A stretch of 64,000 nucleotides of DNA from Pseudomonas sp. MWU13-2100 (GCF_023242365.1 NZ_JALLIX010000022.1:1-64000); one strand, 5' to 3'. Counted from the stretch's first letter, positions 52,431-62,874 are shown. Notes: generated from the sequence alone by a model not told the origin. Translations and numbers: made by a program.

Positions 52431-52556
52431 GACCGCGTTATCGTTCTTCGCGGCAGCGCGGCGTCCCGACCAGCTCCGCTCCCTCAGGACCTCGGTTGTA
52501 TGCTGATTTTGAAGAGGACACCGACATTGTGGGAGCGGAGCTTGCCCGCGAAAAGG
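52431..52556. repeat. REP-type sequences upstream of ctlX
   Basis: The first part (52431-52490) begins GACCGCGTTATCGTTCTTCG, continues GCGGCAGCGCGGCGTCCCGA and ends near CTCCGCTCCCTCAG. A second REP arm with GTGGGAGCGGAGCTTGCCCG follows at 52529-52556. The region from 52426 to 52731 (306 bases) has no gene and must hold the promoter of ctlX; none is clear. Confidence 0.65.
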
Positions 52557-52731
52557 GCCTTGAGGGCGAGGCTGATGTTCATTCTTGCAACGTATTTCAG
52601 CCGCTCGCCGATTCTGCTGCACCACGCCAATCTTTCAGCCGTTTCCAGCCTTCGCCGCCGACTTATCAACCGGGTTTTTCCCCGCCTCGAACAGACAATG
52701 AGCACCTCAACCCCTCATTGAATTCGTGCCC

Positions 52732-53670
52732 ATGCAAACCACCCACACCGTCTTGATGGTTCGTCCGGCGAGCTTTGCCTTCAATCCCGATACCGCCGCC
52801 AACAACCGCTTCCAGCAGCAGGCCCAGATCGACGAAAACGTCCAGCAGCAGGCCCTCGAGGAGTTCGACCAGTATGTCGCGACCTTGCGCGCCCACGACG
52901 TCGAGGTCCTGGTGCACCACGACCGTGCCTTGCCGCATACCCCGGACTCGATCTTTCCCAATAATTGCTGGAGCAGTCATCCCGACGGCACTCTGGTGAT
53001 CTATCCGATGCAGGGGCATAACCGCCGCCTGGAGCGCCACAAGGGGGTGCTCGACTGGCTGCGTGAACAGCACCAGGTGTTGCACTGCGTGGACTTTTCC
53101 GGCCTGGAGGCCGAGGGCCTGTTTGTCGAAGGCACCGGCAGCATGGTCTTCGACCGCGAACAGCGAATCTGCTACGCCGGCTATTCCACTCGCACCCATG
53201 CCGCGGCCTTGCAGCCAGTGCTCGATCACCTCGGTTATGAGCTCTGCGGGTTCAATGCCGTGGACCGGGCCGGCGTGCCGATCTACCACACCAATGTGAT
53301 GATGAGCGTCGGCCGACATCTGGCCGTGGTCTGCCTGCAGGCTGTCAGCGATCAGACCGAGCGCGAAGGCCTGCGCCAGCGCCTGGAGTCCAGCGGCAAG
53401 GAAGTCCTGGCCCTGGACTGGAAGCAGCTGGAGTCCTTCGCCGGCAACATGCTGGAAGTGCACAGCCGCCGGGGCGAGCCGCTACTGGTGATGTCGCGCA
53501 CGGCCTGGGCGGCGCTCGACGCCGGGCAACGACGACAAGTCGAACGCCATGCCACGCCCTTGCCGGTCAAGATCGACACCATCGAACGCATTGGCGGCGG
53601 CAGTGCCCGTTGCATGCTCGCCGAAGTCTTCTTGCCCAGGCATCCCGTCACCGTGGAGTGCGCCCGATGA
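52732..53670 (+). CDS. ctlX: CtlX-type amidinotransferase-fold hydrolase (citrulline/arginine-related)
   Basis: ATG 52732 (MQTTHTVLMVRPASFAFNPDTAANNRFQQ) is chosen; a GTG six bases earlier is possible. The 312-residue protein has the arginine-deiminase-like fold: FPNNCWSSHPDGTLVIYPMQGHNRRLERHKGVLDWL, EGTGSMVFDREQRICYAGYSTRTHAAAL and a nucleophile candidate C294 in GGGSARCMLAEV near the C-terminus, with acidic and histidine partners upstream. CtlX-family members are linked to citrulline use. Its ATG-stop overlap with the next gene (ATGA) couples the pair. Ligand specificity is inferred. Confidence 0.8.
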   Translation: MQTTHTVLMVRPASFAFNPDTAANNRFQQQAQIDENVQQQALEEFDQYVATLRAHDVEVLVHHDRALPHTPDSIFPNNCWSSHPDGTLVIYPMQGHNRRLERHKGVLDWLREQHQVLHCVDFSGLEAEGLFVEGTGSMVFDREQRICYAGYSTRTHAAALQPVLDHLGYELCGFNAVDRAGVPIYHTNVMMSVGRHLAVVCLQAVSDQTEREGLRQRLESSGKEVLALDWKQLESFAGNMLEVHSRRGEPLLVMSRTAWAALDAGQRRQVERHATPLPVKIDTIERIGGGSARCMLAEVFLPRHPVTVECAR

Positions 53671-54701
53671 TTGTCCGTCCCGCGCGCCTGTCCGACCTTC
53701 CTGCCTTGCTGTGCCTGGCGCAAAGCGCCGGCGCCGGCCTGACCACATTGCCCGCCGATCCGCAGCGCCTGCACCATCGTCTGGAGTGGGCGCAGAAGAC
53801 CTTCGCCGGCATCGCCGAGCGCGGCGATGCCGACTACCTGTTCGTCCTTGAGGCCGCTGAGGGCGAAGTCGTGGGTATCTGCGCCCTGGCTGGCGCTGTC
53901 GGCCTGCGCGAGCCCTGGTACAACTACCGGGTCGGCCTGTTGGTTGCGGCGTCGAAAAACCTGTCGATCAACCAGCATCTGCCGACCCTGTTCCTGGGCA
54001 ACGACATGACCGGACATTCCGAACTGTGCTCGCTGTTCCTCGGTGCCAATCATCGCGAGGGCCTGAACGGCCGGCTGTTGTCCAAGGCGCGCTTTTTGTT
54101 CCTCGCCGAATTCCGCGAATGCTTCGGCGACAAGGTGATCGCCGAGATGCGCGGTTATTCCGACGAGCAGGGCATCTCCCCATTCTGGGAGGGGCTGGGG
54201 CGACACTTCTTCAAGATGGATTTCGCCGACGCCGACTTCCTTACCGGCCAGGGCAACAAGACCTTTATCGCCGAACTGATGCCCAAGTTCCCGCTGCCCA
54301 CCTGCCTGCTGCCGAAAACCGCGCAGGCGGTGATCGGCCGGGTCCACCCCAATACTGAACCGGCGCTGGGCATGCTCAAGGCCGAAGGGTTCGGCTTCAA
54401 GGACTACGTCGATATCTTCGACGGCGGGCCGTTGATCGAGTGCGCCACTGATGAAATCCGCGCCGTGCGCGACAGTCGGGTACTGGTACTGAGCATCGGT
54501 ACGCCCGGCGAGCAGGCCGAGCCATACCTGATCCATAACCGCCAGTTCGCCGAGTGCCGGATTGCCGCCGCACCGGCCCGGATCGCCGCCGGGACCCTGG
54601 TGGTCGAGGCCCGGACCGCCAGGGAGCTGGGACTGGAGGCGGGGGCTTCGGTGCGCGCCGTGACCCTGTCGGCGCGCCGTGCGCAACAGGCTGCCGCCTA
54701 G
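53667..54701 (+). CDS. Arginine N-succinyltransferase homologue (AstA/AruFG-type)
   Basis: The 344-residue protein has the AstA pattern: IVRPARLSDLPALLCLAQSAGAGLTTLPADPQRLHHRL, REPWYNYRVGLLVAASKNLSINQHLPTLFLGNDMTGHSELCSLFL, and IAEMRGYSDEQGISPFWEGLGRHFFKMDF. It should succinylate arginine or ornithine as the first step of the AST pathway; the rest of the AST genes are not present here. ATG 53667 overlaps the ctlX stop. This copy may serve ctlX products instead of the main pathway. Confidence 0.87.
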   Translation: MIVRPARLSDLPALLCLAQSAGAGLTTLPADPQRLHHRLEWAQKTFAGIAERGDADYLFVLEAAEGEVVGICALAGAVGLREPWYNYRVGLLVAASKNLSINQHLPTLFLGNDMTGHSELCSLFLGANHREGLNGRLLSKARFLFLAEFRECFGDKVIAEMRGYSDEQGISPFWEGLGRHFFKMDFADADFLTGQGNKTFIAELMPKFPLPTCLLPKTAQAVIGRVHPNTEPALGMLKAEGFGFKDYVDIFDGGPLIECATDEIRAVRDSRVLVLSIGTPGEQAEPYLIHNRQFAECRIAAAPARIAAGTLVVEARTARELGLEAGASVRAVTLSARRAQQAAA

Positions 54702-54874
54702 CCTGTTGCTGCGCTGAAACGTGTCGAACGCTCGGGGGAATGGGAAAGGACCGCAAAGTCAGTGTTCTGGCTCGGAAAAACGCCGCAACTGTCATTTCTG
54801 ACAGTTGTGGCGCGCGCGGATGAAGGATTGAATACCCGGCAGCCCTGCCTGTCGGCACGGCAGGCAGGGCTGCC
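54683..54874. terminator. Three stable hairpins after the arginine succinyltransferase gene
   Basis: Stem 1 is GCAACAGGCT (54683-54692) with AGCCTGTTGC (54700-54709), partly inside the end of the coding region. Stem 2 is GCCGCAACTGTCA (54782-54794) with TGACAGTTGTGGC (54799-54811), one wobble pair. Stem 3 is a perfect 14-base stem, GGCAGCCCTGCCTG (54838-54851) with CAGGCAGGGCTGCC (54861-54874). No T run follows on the + strand, but stem 2 reads into GTTTTTCC on the minus strand. They may be attenuators or mRNA stabilisers. Confidence 0.5.
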
Positions 54875-54895
54875 AACCCCAGGGGGGATCCGCTC

Positions 54896-56179
54896 ATGAT
54901 ACTGGAGGAACTGCGAGGCTATCGACTTGGCCCGGCGGGCGAAGCGGATTCGACGTTTGGGCAGTCGGGCACGGTCAGGTTGCAGTTCCCAGGTTGTCTA
55001 TCGAGCCTGGCCAATGACGTGCTGGCCTGTGCCGATGGCAAGGTCCTGGTGGTACTCAAGGTAGGTTTCGCCGACGGTTGTCGTTTTGGCCTGGCACGCC
55101 TGCATGAGGACGGCGCGCCGGACGCTTCCTTCGGTGACGGCGGATTTGTCTGTGGCCGCTTCCAGGCCGGTGTCGAGGCCATGGCCAGCAGCGCGCAACT
55201 GCTCGCCGATGGACGCATCCTGCTGTTCGGCCTGCATTATCTCGACCATGAGCATACCTTGCCGGGCGTGGCGCGTTTCAACGCCGACGGGTGCCCGGAC
55301 CCGACCTTTGGCGAGCAGGGTGTGAAAGTGCTGCGTTTGCCCGGCGGGCTCGCCGAGGGACCGCGGGACGGATGGTTGCCGCCGGGGTTGCCGGGTGTCG
55401 AAGCCTGTGCGGGCGCCGTGCAGGAGGACGGCAAGATCCTGCTGGTCGCTAATCACTCTTACACCTTCGCCGATTATTTCGGGCTGTTGATCCGTCTGCA
55501 GCCCGACGGCACCTTGGACCCGACATTCAACGGGCGCGGCTTTGTCGTGGTACGGCATCTGTTGATGAGCTCCTGGCTGAGCTGTGTCCGGGTCCAGACC
55601 GACGGCAAGATCCTGGTGGGCGGCTCGGTGGATTTTCCCCAGTTGGGACTGATGGTGCGCTACGAGGCTGACGGTCGTCTCGATCATGGCTTTGGCGACC
55701 GGGGGTTTCTCTCGTTCGGTTTTGCCGGAGCCAGTTCCCTGGTGACGAAATTGGCCATTGGCAACGATGGGCGACTGCTTTGTGTCGGTAACCGTTTCAA
55801 TCCCATGTGCGGGGCCTTGCAAAGGTTTAGCCCCGAGGGCGCCACGGACCAGGGTTTCAATGAGGCCGATGTCCTCCAGCTCGACATCGACACGTCGGCC
55901 AGTATTTGGGCCGGTCTCGCTGTCCAACCCGATGGTTCGATTCTGGTGGCCGGCTCGACGGTGAAGGGATTTGGCTCGGACTTCGTCCTGGTGCGTTACC
56001 TGGCCGACGGACAGTTGGACCGGGACTTCGCCGGCGGGCGCGGCTGGGTGCGCACCAGCCTGGGCCGCAGCCTGGATACCGTCACCGCCCTGGCCGTGCA
56101 AAACGATGGGCGAATCCTGGTGGCCGGCCATTCATTGTTCGGCAGTTTCAGGGCGGTGGTGGTGCGTTACCGGGGCTGA
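54896..56179 (+). CDS. Delta-60-repeat protein (predicted beta-propeller)
   Basis: The 427-residue protein is made of about seven repeats of roughly 55-60 residues. Each ends with a D-x-x-F-G-x-x-G pattern: ADSTFGQSG, PDASFGDGG, PDPTFGEQG, LDPTFNGRG, LDHGFGDRG, TDQGFNEAD and LDRDFAGGRG, preceded by DGKILLV-type strands. That is the TIGR02608 delta-60-repeat pattern. No signal peptide or membrane segment is visible, so export, if any, would be by another route. AGGGGGGATC lies about 6-15 bases before ATG. It may bind a partner; the next two genes are the tyrosinase set. Confidence 0.8.
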   Translation: MILEELRGYRLGPAGEADSTFGQSGTVRLQFPGCLSSLANDVLACADGKVLVVLKVGFADGCRFGLARLHEDGAPDASFGDGGFVCGRFQAGVEAMASSAQLLADGRILLFGLHYLDHEHTLPGVARFNADGCPDPTFGEQGVKVLRLPGGLAEGPRDGWLPPGLPGVEACAGAVQEDGKILLVANHSYTFADYFGLLIRLQPDGTLDPTFNGRGFVVVRHLLMSSWLSCVRVQTDGKILVGGSVDFPQLGLMVRYEADGRLDHGFGDRGFLSFGFAGASSLVTKLAIGNDGRLLCVGNRFNPMCGALQRFSPEGATDQGFNEADVLQLDIDTSASIWAGLAVQPDGSILVAGSTVKGFGSDFVLVRYLADGQLDRDFAGGRGWVRTSLGRSLDTVTALAVQNDGRILVAGHSLFGSFRAVVVRYRG

Positions 56180-56289
56180 TCGGCTTGCGCGGGGCACGCG
56201 ACCGTTGGGCTGCCAGCTCGCTGCGCGAGCCTGGAGGTGCCATAGTGAAATGGGATAGATGTAAAAACGCTCCGTTGCGGAGGGTGGGT

Positions 56290-56793
56290 ATGTGGCGGTT
56301 CAGCCTGTTGTTTGGAATGACCCTGGCGTTGTCGTCCTCGGTGTTGGCGGACGATATGCTCTATGACGTTGCACAACCGGTCGAACTCGGCGTCGGCAGA
56401 ACCCTGGTCGTGCTGCAGGCCTCGACACCCTCCGATCAGGGGCTGGCGTCCTGGATGGGGCGAGGGCCATTGGTCCTGGCCTTGTCTGGTATCTGGGCGG
56501 CCGAAGCGCCGGCGGTCGCCTATCATCTCTACCTTGATCTGCCCCAGGACAGCATTCCCGGTATTGACGACCCCGGTTACCTGGGGGGACTGAATTTTTA
56601 TGACACCCCCGACCACTACGTGGCCGAGAATCCCAAACGGCTCAGTTTTCTGCTCGACCAGGCGCTGGTCCGCTTGCGCGAGGCCGGGCGGTTGACGCAG
56701 CCGCCGACGTTGACCTTCATTCCTGTTCGCCCCGAAGAGCCTGGCTACTCGCCCCGGGTCGAGCATGTCTCGATCGTCAGGACATCGGACTGA
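56290..56793 (+). CDS. Exported protein matching the tyrosinase C-terminal domain
   Basis: ATG 56290 follows GGAGGG by 4 bases and gives a Sec signal peptide (MWRFSLLFGMTLALSSSVLADD). The 167-residue product aligns along its mature length with the C-terminal region of the downstream tyrosinase: TLVVLQAS with TSVVLQAP, VAYHLYLDLPQD with NSYLVYLGLPAG, GYLGGLNFYDTP with EYLVGGISMFGVG, and TLTFIPVRPEEPGYSPRVEHVSI with VTLVPNGEPRPGSAPTIGSITL. It appears to be a detached copy of that domain. A role as chaperone, metal-loading helper or inhibitor is inference. No named family was recognised beyond this. Confidence 0.75.
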   Translation: MWRFSLLFGMTLALSSSVLADDMLYDVAQPVELGVGRTLVVLQASTPSDQGLASWMGRGPLVLALSGIWAAEAPAVAYHLYLDLPQDSIPGIDDPGYLGGLNFYDTPDHYVAENPKRLSFLLDQALVRLREAGRLTQPPTLTFIPVRPEEPGYSPRVEHVSIVRTSD

Positions 56794-56892
56794 TGTAAAA
56801 GTTCCCACTTTTGTGGAGGAAAACCCCTTCGCTGACTACCCTGAGCTTGCTGTTGATTGTGGAGATCAATTCGTACGGCTCAAGGAGTGAAT

Positions 56893-58389
56893 ATGACTAT
56901 CAGTCGAAGGAAGGTGCTGAAGGCGGGGCTTGTGGGCGGCGGGATGGCGATGTTGCCATTTGGTCTTGTAAAAAATGCCTGGGCGGCTCAAGGCAAGACA
57001 CTGACGCGTTACAACGTACTGTCCGCGGAAGGGCAGAAGATGTTGGAGATTTATGCCGACGCCGTGAAGAAAATGATGGCCAAGGATCCCAAGGACCCGC
57101 TGTCCTGGACCTTTCAGTGGTACACCCATGCGATGCCCAAGGAGCGACCCAAGGCCGAGACCATCGAGAAGATCTACGGCCCTGCCAGCAGTCCGAACAA
57201 GGAATTGGCGAAGGCCATGTGGTGGACCTGCGAACCCCACGCCAGCAAAAACTCCGACGCCTTCCTGCCGTGGCACCGCATGTATGTGTTGTATTTCGAG
57301 CAGATCATCCGCGCCGTTTCGGGCCGGCCTGATTTCACGCTGCCGTACTGGGATTACACCGGTCCCTATAGCGCCAGCGGCAACAACTACAGCGTCATGC
57401 CCAAGCAGTTTCTGCTGGAGAAGGACCCGTTGTGGAGCTCCCTTTATCGGCCCGATCGCAATCCGGGTTCGAATGCCGGGAAGCCCGTGGTCGATTGGGG
57501 CGACCCGCTCGACCTGTCCTGCATGAAGTGGCCTAATTACAGCGACAAGGGGACGGTGGCGGGGTTCTGTTCCAACATCAATGGCAACCCTCATGGCGCC
57601 CTGCACGATAACGTCGGTAATCAGATCGGCATGGGCCAGGTGCCTTGGGCGGGGAACGATCCGATTTTCTGGTTGCACCATGCCAATATCGACCGTATCT
57701 GGGCCAGTTGGAACAAGAGCGGCGGCAAGAACCCGAATGACAGCGCCTTCCTGAACGAGACCTGGGTCTTTGCCGATGGGGCGGGCAAGGGCGTCAAGGT
57801 CAAGGTCGGAGAAGTGCTCGACACCACGACCCTGGCCTATCCCTACATCTATGCCGAGTATGCCGAGCGTCCCGCGGACAGCCTGCCGTTCCCCTCCGCC
57901 CAGAAAAGCTTCCAGCTGCGTGCCGCCAGTGCCGCTCCCGGGGCTTCGGCCAAGGCGATTGCCCTGGGCGGCAAGGCCACCAGCGTGGTGTTGCAGGCGC
58001 CCGTCGCCAGCAATGCGTCCAAGTCCTTTGGCGCGCAGCTCAAGGCGCTGCCTTCCAGTAGCGTCTACGCCTTGTCGTTCGATGCAATCGGGGCGAGTGA
58101 CGAGCCGGGCAACAGCTACCTGGTCTATCTGGGGCTACCGGCCGGTGCCGCGCCGACGCCGGAGTACCTGGTGGGCGGTATCAGTATGTTCGGGGTTGGC
58201 TTGCAGGGCATGCACGGAGGACATCATGCCACCTCCACGCGTGTCAGCTTCCTCGTCGGCGAGCGCATACAGACGCTGCTCGCCGCCGGGGGGCTGGAGA
58301 CGGCGCCCGCGGTGACGCTGGTGCCCAATGGTGAGCCAAGACCCGGCTCCGCGCCGACGATTGGCAGCATCACCTTGCAGTCTCTGTAG
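56893..58389 (+). CDS. Tyrosinase / polyphenol oxidase, Tat-exported
   Basis: ATG 56893 follows AAGGAG at 56882-56887. The 498-residue enzyme has a twin-arginine signal (SRRKVLKAGLVGGGMAMLPF). Copper A histidines are H79 (YTHAMP), H116 (CEPHAS) and H128 (FLPWHRMY); copper B histidines are H234 and H238 (GNPHGALHD) and one of H262/H263 (DPIFWLHHANIDRIW). It should oxidise phenols to o-quinones, giving melanin-like pigments. From about residue 345 a C-terminal domain follows, like the cap domain of plant-type polyphenol oxidases. It sits 99 bases after a gene encoding a separate copy of that domain. Confidence 0.93.
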   Translation: MTISRRKVLKAGLVGGGMAMLPFGLVKNAWAAQGKTLTRYNVLSAEGQKMLEIYADAVKKMMAKDPKDPLSWTFQWYTHAMPKERPKAETIEKIYGPASSPNKELAKAMWWTCEPHASKNSDAFLPWHRMYVLYFEQIIRAVSGRPDFTLPYWDYTGPYSASGNNYSVMPKQFLLEKDPLWSSLYRPDRNPGSNAGKPVVDWGDPLDLSCMKWPNYSDKGTVAGFCSNINGNPHGALHDNVGNQIGMGQVPWAGNDPIFWLHHANIDRIWASWNKSGGKNPNDSAFLNETWVFADGAGKGVKVKVGEVLDTTTLAYPYIYAEYAERPADSLPFPSAQKSFQLRAASAAPGASAKAIALGGKATSVVLQAPVASNASKSFGAQLKALPSSSVYALSFDAIGASDEPGNSYLVYLGLPAGAAPTPEYLVGGISMFGVGLQGMHGGHHATSTRVSFLVGERIQTLLAAGGLETAPAVTLVPNGEPRPGSAPTIGSITLQSL

Positions 58390-58436
58390 GTCCGGCACCC
58401 TGGCAGGGGCTGGTCAGCCGGCCCCTGTCGTTGGCT

Positions 58437-60392
<1,956 letters not shown>

Positions 60393-60442
60393 GGTCTTTC
60401 CTTTGTTGTTTTTCTAACCGATCTTTGACAGCGCACGATCAT

Positions 60443-60529
60443 TGTGGGAGCTGAGCTTGCTCGCGAAGGGGCCGCGAGAACGCCAAAAGCTTCGTCGGGA
60501 CGTCGCCCGGACCAAGCTCCGCTCCCACA
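60443..60529. repeat. REPIN-like element (GGAGCTGAGCTTGC family)
   Basis: TGTGGGAGCTGAGCTTGCTC on the left mirrors AGCTCCGCTCCCACAA on the right, about 50 bases apart. It lies between aacS and bdhA, with the sequence GCGAAGGGGCCGCG inside the loop. Confidence 0.75.
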
Positions 60530-60569
60530 AGTCATGGGCTGTTTTCGAGATCCGATCTCAGGCAATCAA

Positions 60570-61340
60570 CTATTGTGCCAACCAGCCCCCATCGATATTC
60601 CACGCCGCGCCGCGCACCTGGCTGGCGGCCTCGCTGCACAGGAACAGCACCAGCTCGCCCAGCTGTGACGGGGTGACGAACTCCAGCGACGGTTGCTTCT
60701 CCGCTAGCAGATCGTGTTGTGCCTGTTGCGGATCGACCCCGCTGGCGGCGCGGTCGTCGATCTGTTTCTGCACCAGTGGGGTGAGCACCCAGCCCGGGCA
60801 GATGGCATTGCAGGTGACGTTGCTGGTGGCGGTTTCCAGGCCGACCACCTTGGTCAGGCCGATCACCCCATGCTTGGCCGCCACATAGGCGGCCTTACCC
60901 ACCGAACCGACCTGGCCATGCACCGAGGCGATATTGACGATTCGCCCCCAACCCTTGGCGCGCATGCCCGGCAGCGCCAGGCGCGTGCTGTGGAATACCG
61001 ACGACAGGTTGATGGCAATGATCGCGTCCCAGCGTTCCACCGGGAAGTCTTCCACGCTGGCGACATGCTGGATCCCGGCATTGTTGACCAGGATATCCAC
61101 GCCGCCGAACTCGCGCTCGGCGTAGGCGAACATCTCGGCGATTTGTGCCGGGTCGCTGACATCGGCCGGGTGATGGCCGACCCGAGCGCCAAACTGTTCG
61201 ACCTCGGCGATCACCGCGGCGGCATCACCAAAGCCGTTGAGCACCACGTTGGCCCCGGCCCGGGCCAGGCCCAGGGCGATGCCCAGGCCGATGCCGCTGG
61301 TAGAGCCGGTGACCAGGGCGGTTTTACCTTTGAGACTCAT
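60570..61340 (-). CDS. bdhA: 3-hydroxybutyrate dehydrogenase
   Basis: ATG 61340 (MSLKGKTALVTGSTSGIGLGIALGLARAGANVVLNGFGD) follows GAGGAA by 7 bases; a longer frame adds ten unsupported residues. The 256-residue NAD-dependent SDR has GSTSGIG, NNAGI and YVAAKHG with the catalytic Tyr and Lys. It oxidises (R)-3-hydroxybutyrate to acetoacetate, which the next gene (acetoacetyl-CoA synthetase) consumes. It follows gntP by ten bases. Confidence 0.92.
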   Translation of the reverse strand: MSLKGKTALVTGSTSGIGLGIALGLARAGANVVLNGFGDAAAVIAEVEQFGARVGHHPADVSDPAQIAEMFAYAEREFGGVDILVNNAGIQHVASVEDFPVERWDAIIAINLSSVFHSTRLALPGMRAKGWGRIVNIASVHGQVGSVGKAAYVAAKHGVIGLTKVVGLETATSNVTCNAICPGWVLTPLVQKQIDDRAASGVDPQQAQHDLLAEKQPSLEFVTPSQLGELVLFLCSEAASQVRGAAWNIDGGWLAQ

Positions 61341-61350
61341 AGTCGATTCC

Positions 61351-62742
61351 TCAGACGATGCCGGTGGCATAGAAGGTTGCGATCACCACGAAGACCGCCA
61401 CGGTCTTGATCAGGGTAATGCAGAAAATATCCTTGTAGGCTTCCCGGTGGGTCAGCCCGGTGACGGCCAGCAGGGTGATGACCGCGCCGTTATGGGGCAG
61501 GGTGTCCATGCCGCCGCTGGCCATGGCCGCGACCCGGTGCAGGACTTCCAACGGGATATTCGCGGCGTGGGCGGCGCTGATGAAGCTGTCGGACATCGCC
61601 GCCAGGGCGATGCTCATGCCGCCGGAAGCCGAACCGGTGATCCCCGCCAGCAGGGTGACGGTGATGGCCTCGTTGACCAGCGGATTGGGAATGCTCTTGA
61701 GCCAGTCGGCCAGCACCAGGAAACCCGGCAGCGAGGCGATGACCGCGCCGAAGCCGTATTCCGAGGCGGTATTCATCGCCGCCAGCAGGGCACCGCCCAC
61801 CGCGCTCTTGCTGCCTTCGGCGAGTTTGCCGCGAATGGCCCGGAAGCCGAAGATCAAGACCATGATGATGCCCACCAGCAGCGCGGCCTGCACCGCCCAG
61901 ATGGCGGTCAGCTTGGCGATGTCGGTCTGTACCGGCGTGGCCATGCCCGCCAGGCTGAGGGTGTGGGTCTTGCCGTACCAGAGCGGAATCCAGTGGGTGA
62001 ACAGCAGGTTCATGATACCCACCAGCAACAGCGGCGAGAGGGCGACCCAGGGGTTGGGCAACTGGATATCCTCGGCGGTTTCCGGTTCGTTGCGTAGCTC
62101 CGTGCCATAGCCTTCGCCCGCACGCTGGGCCTTGTTGCGCTGGCGCTGCAGGAACAGCATGCCGGCGCAGAACACGAAGATCGTGCCGATCAGCCCCAGC
62201 CAGGGCGCGGCCCAGGCGGTGGTGTTGAAGAAAGTGCTGGGAATGATGTTCTGGATCTGCGGTGTGCCGGGCAGGGCATCCATGGTGAAGGAGAACGCAC
62301 CGAGGGCAATGGTCGCCGGCATCAGGCGCTTGGGAATGTTGCTCTGGCGGAACATCTCGGCGGCGAAGGGGTAGACCGCGAACACCACCACGAACAGCGA
62401 GACACCGCCGTAGGTGAGCAGGGCGCAGACCAGCACGATCACCAGCATCGCCTGACGGGTGCCGAACAGGCGGATGGCGGCGGCGACGATGGCGCGTGAG
62501 AAACCGGACAGCTCGATCAGCTTGCCGAACACCGCGCCTAGCAGGAACACCGGGAAATAGAGTTTGACGAAGCCGACCATCTTATCCATGAACACCCCGG
62601 TGAAGGCGGGGGCGACGGCGGAAGGGTCGGTGAGCAGGACGGCGCCGAGGGCGGCGATGGGGGCGAACAGGATGACGCTGTAGCCACGGTAGGCCGCCAG
62701 CATCAGTAATGCCAGCGCCGCGAGGGCGATGATCACACTCAT
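61351..62742 (-). CDS. GntP-family permease (probable 3-hydroxybutyrate or related organic-acid transporter)
   Basis: The 463-residue inner-membrane protein has about a dozen hydrophobic segments. FVCALLTYGGVSLFVVVFAVYPFAAEMFRQSNIPKRLMPATIALGAFSFTMDALPGTPQIQNI is the GntP-family core, and MSIALAAMSDSFISAAHAANIPLEVLHRVAAMASGGMDTLPHNGAVITLLAVTGLTHREAYKDIF the end. The neighbours suggest the substrate is 3-hydroxybutyrate or another ketone body. A -24/-12 promoter and palindrome upstream indicate sigma54 control. Confidence 0.87.
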   Translation of the reverse strand: MSVIIALAALALLMLAAYRGYSVILFAPIAALGAVLLTDPSAVAPAFTGVFMDKMVGFVKLYFPVFLLGAVFGKLIELSGFSRAIVAAAIRLFGTRQAMLVIVLVCALLTYGGVSLFVVVFAVYPFAAEMFRQSNIPKRLMPATIALGAFSFTMDALPGTPQIQNIIPSTFFNTTAWAAPWLGLIGTIFVFCAGMLFLQRQRNKAQRAGEGYGTELRNEPETAEDIQLPNPWVALSPLLLVGIMNLLFTHWIPLWYGKTHTLSLAGMATPVQTDIAKLTAIWAVQAALLVGIIMVLIFGFRAIRGKLAEGSKSAVGGALLAAMNTASEYGFGAVIASLPGFLVLADWLKSIPNPLVNEAITVTLLAGITGSASGGMSIALAAMSDSFISAAHAANIPLEVLHRVAAMASGGMDTLPHNGAVITLLAVTGLTHREAYKDIFCITLIKTVAVFVVIATFYATGIV

Positions 62743-62799
62743 GGTGTGTCTCCAAAATTGTTATTTTTGTAGGTTAGGTCTGAATCTCCAGTAGGGATT

Positions 62800-62814
62800 G
62801 CGAGTTTTGTGCCA
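62800..62814 (-). promoter_or_regulatory. Predicted sigma54 (-24/-12) promoter for gntP-bdhA-aacS
   Basis: On the minus strand the sequence reads TGGCACAAAACTCGC: the -24 TGGCAC is complete, and the GG-N10-GC spacing is exact, with TCGC in place of TTGC at -12. It lies about 58 bases before the gntP ATG. A sigma54 activator gene lies immediately upstream, which is the expected arrangement. Confidence 0.75.
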
Positions 62815-62874
62815 TTTATTTAAGTTGTTGAAGTTAAAGGGATTTATTGTTTTTTCATAGTGGTGGATTATGAG

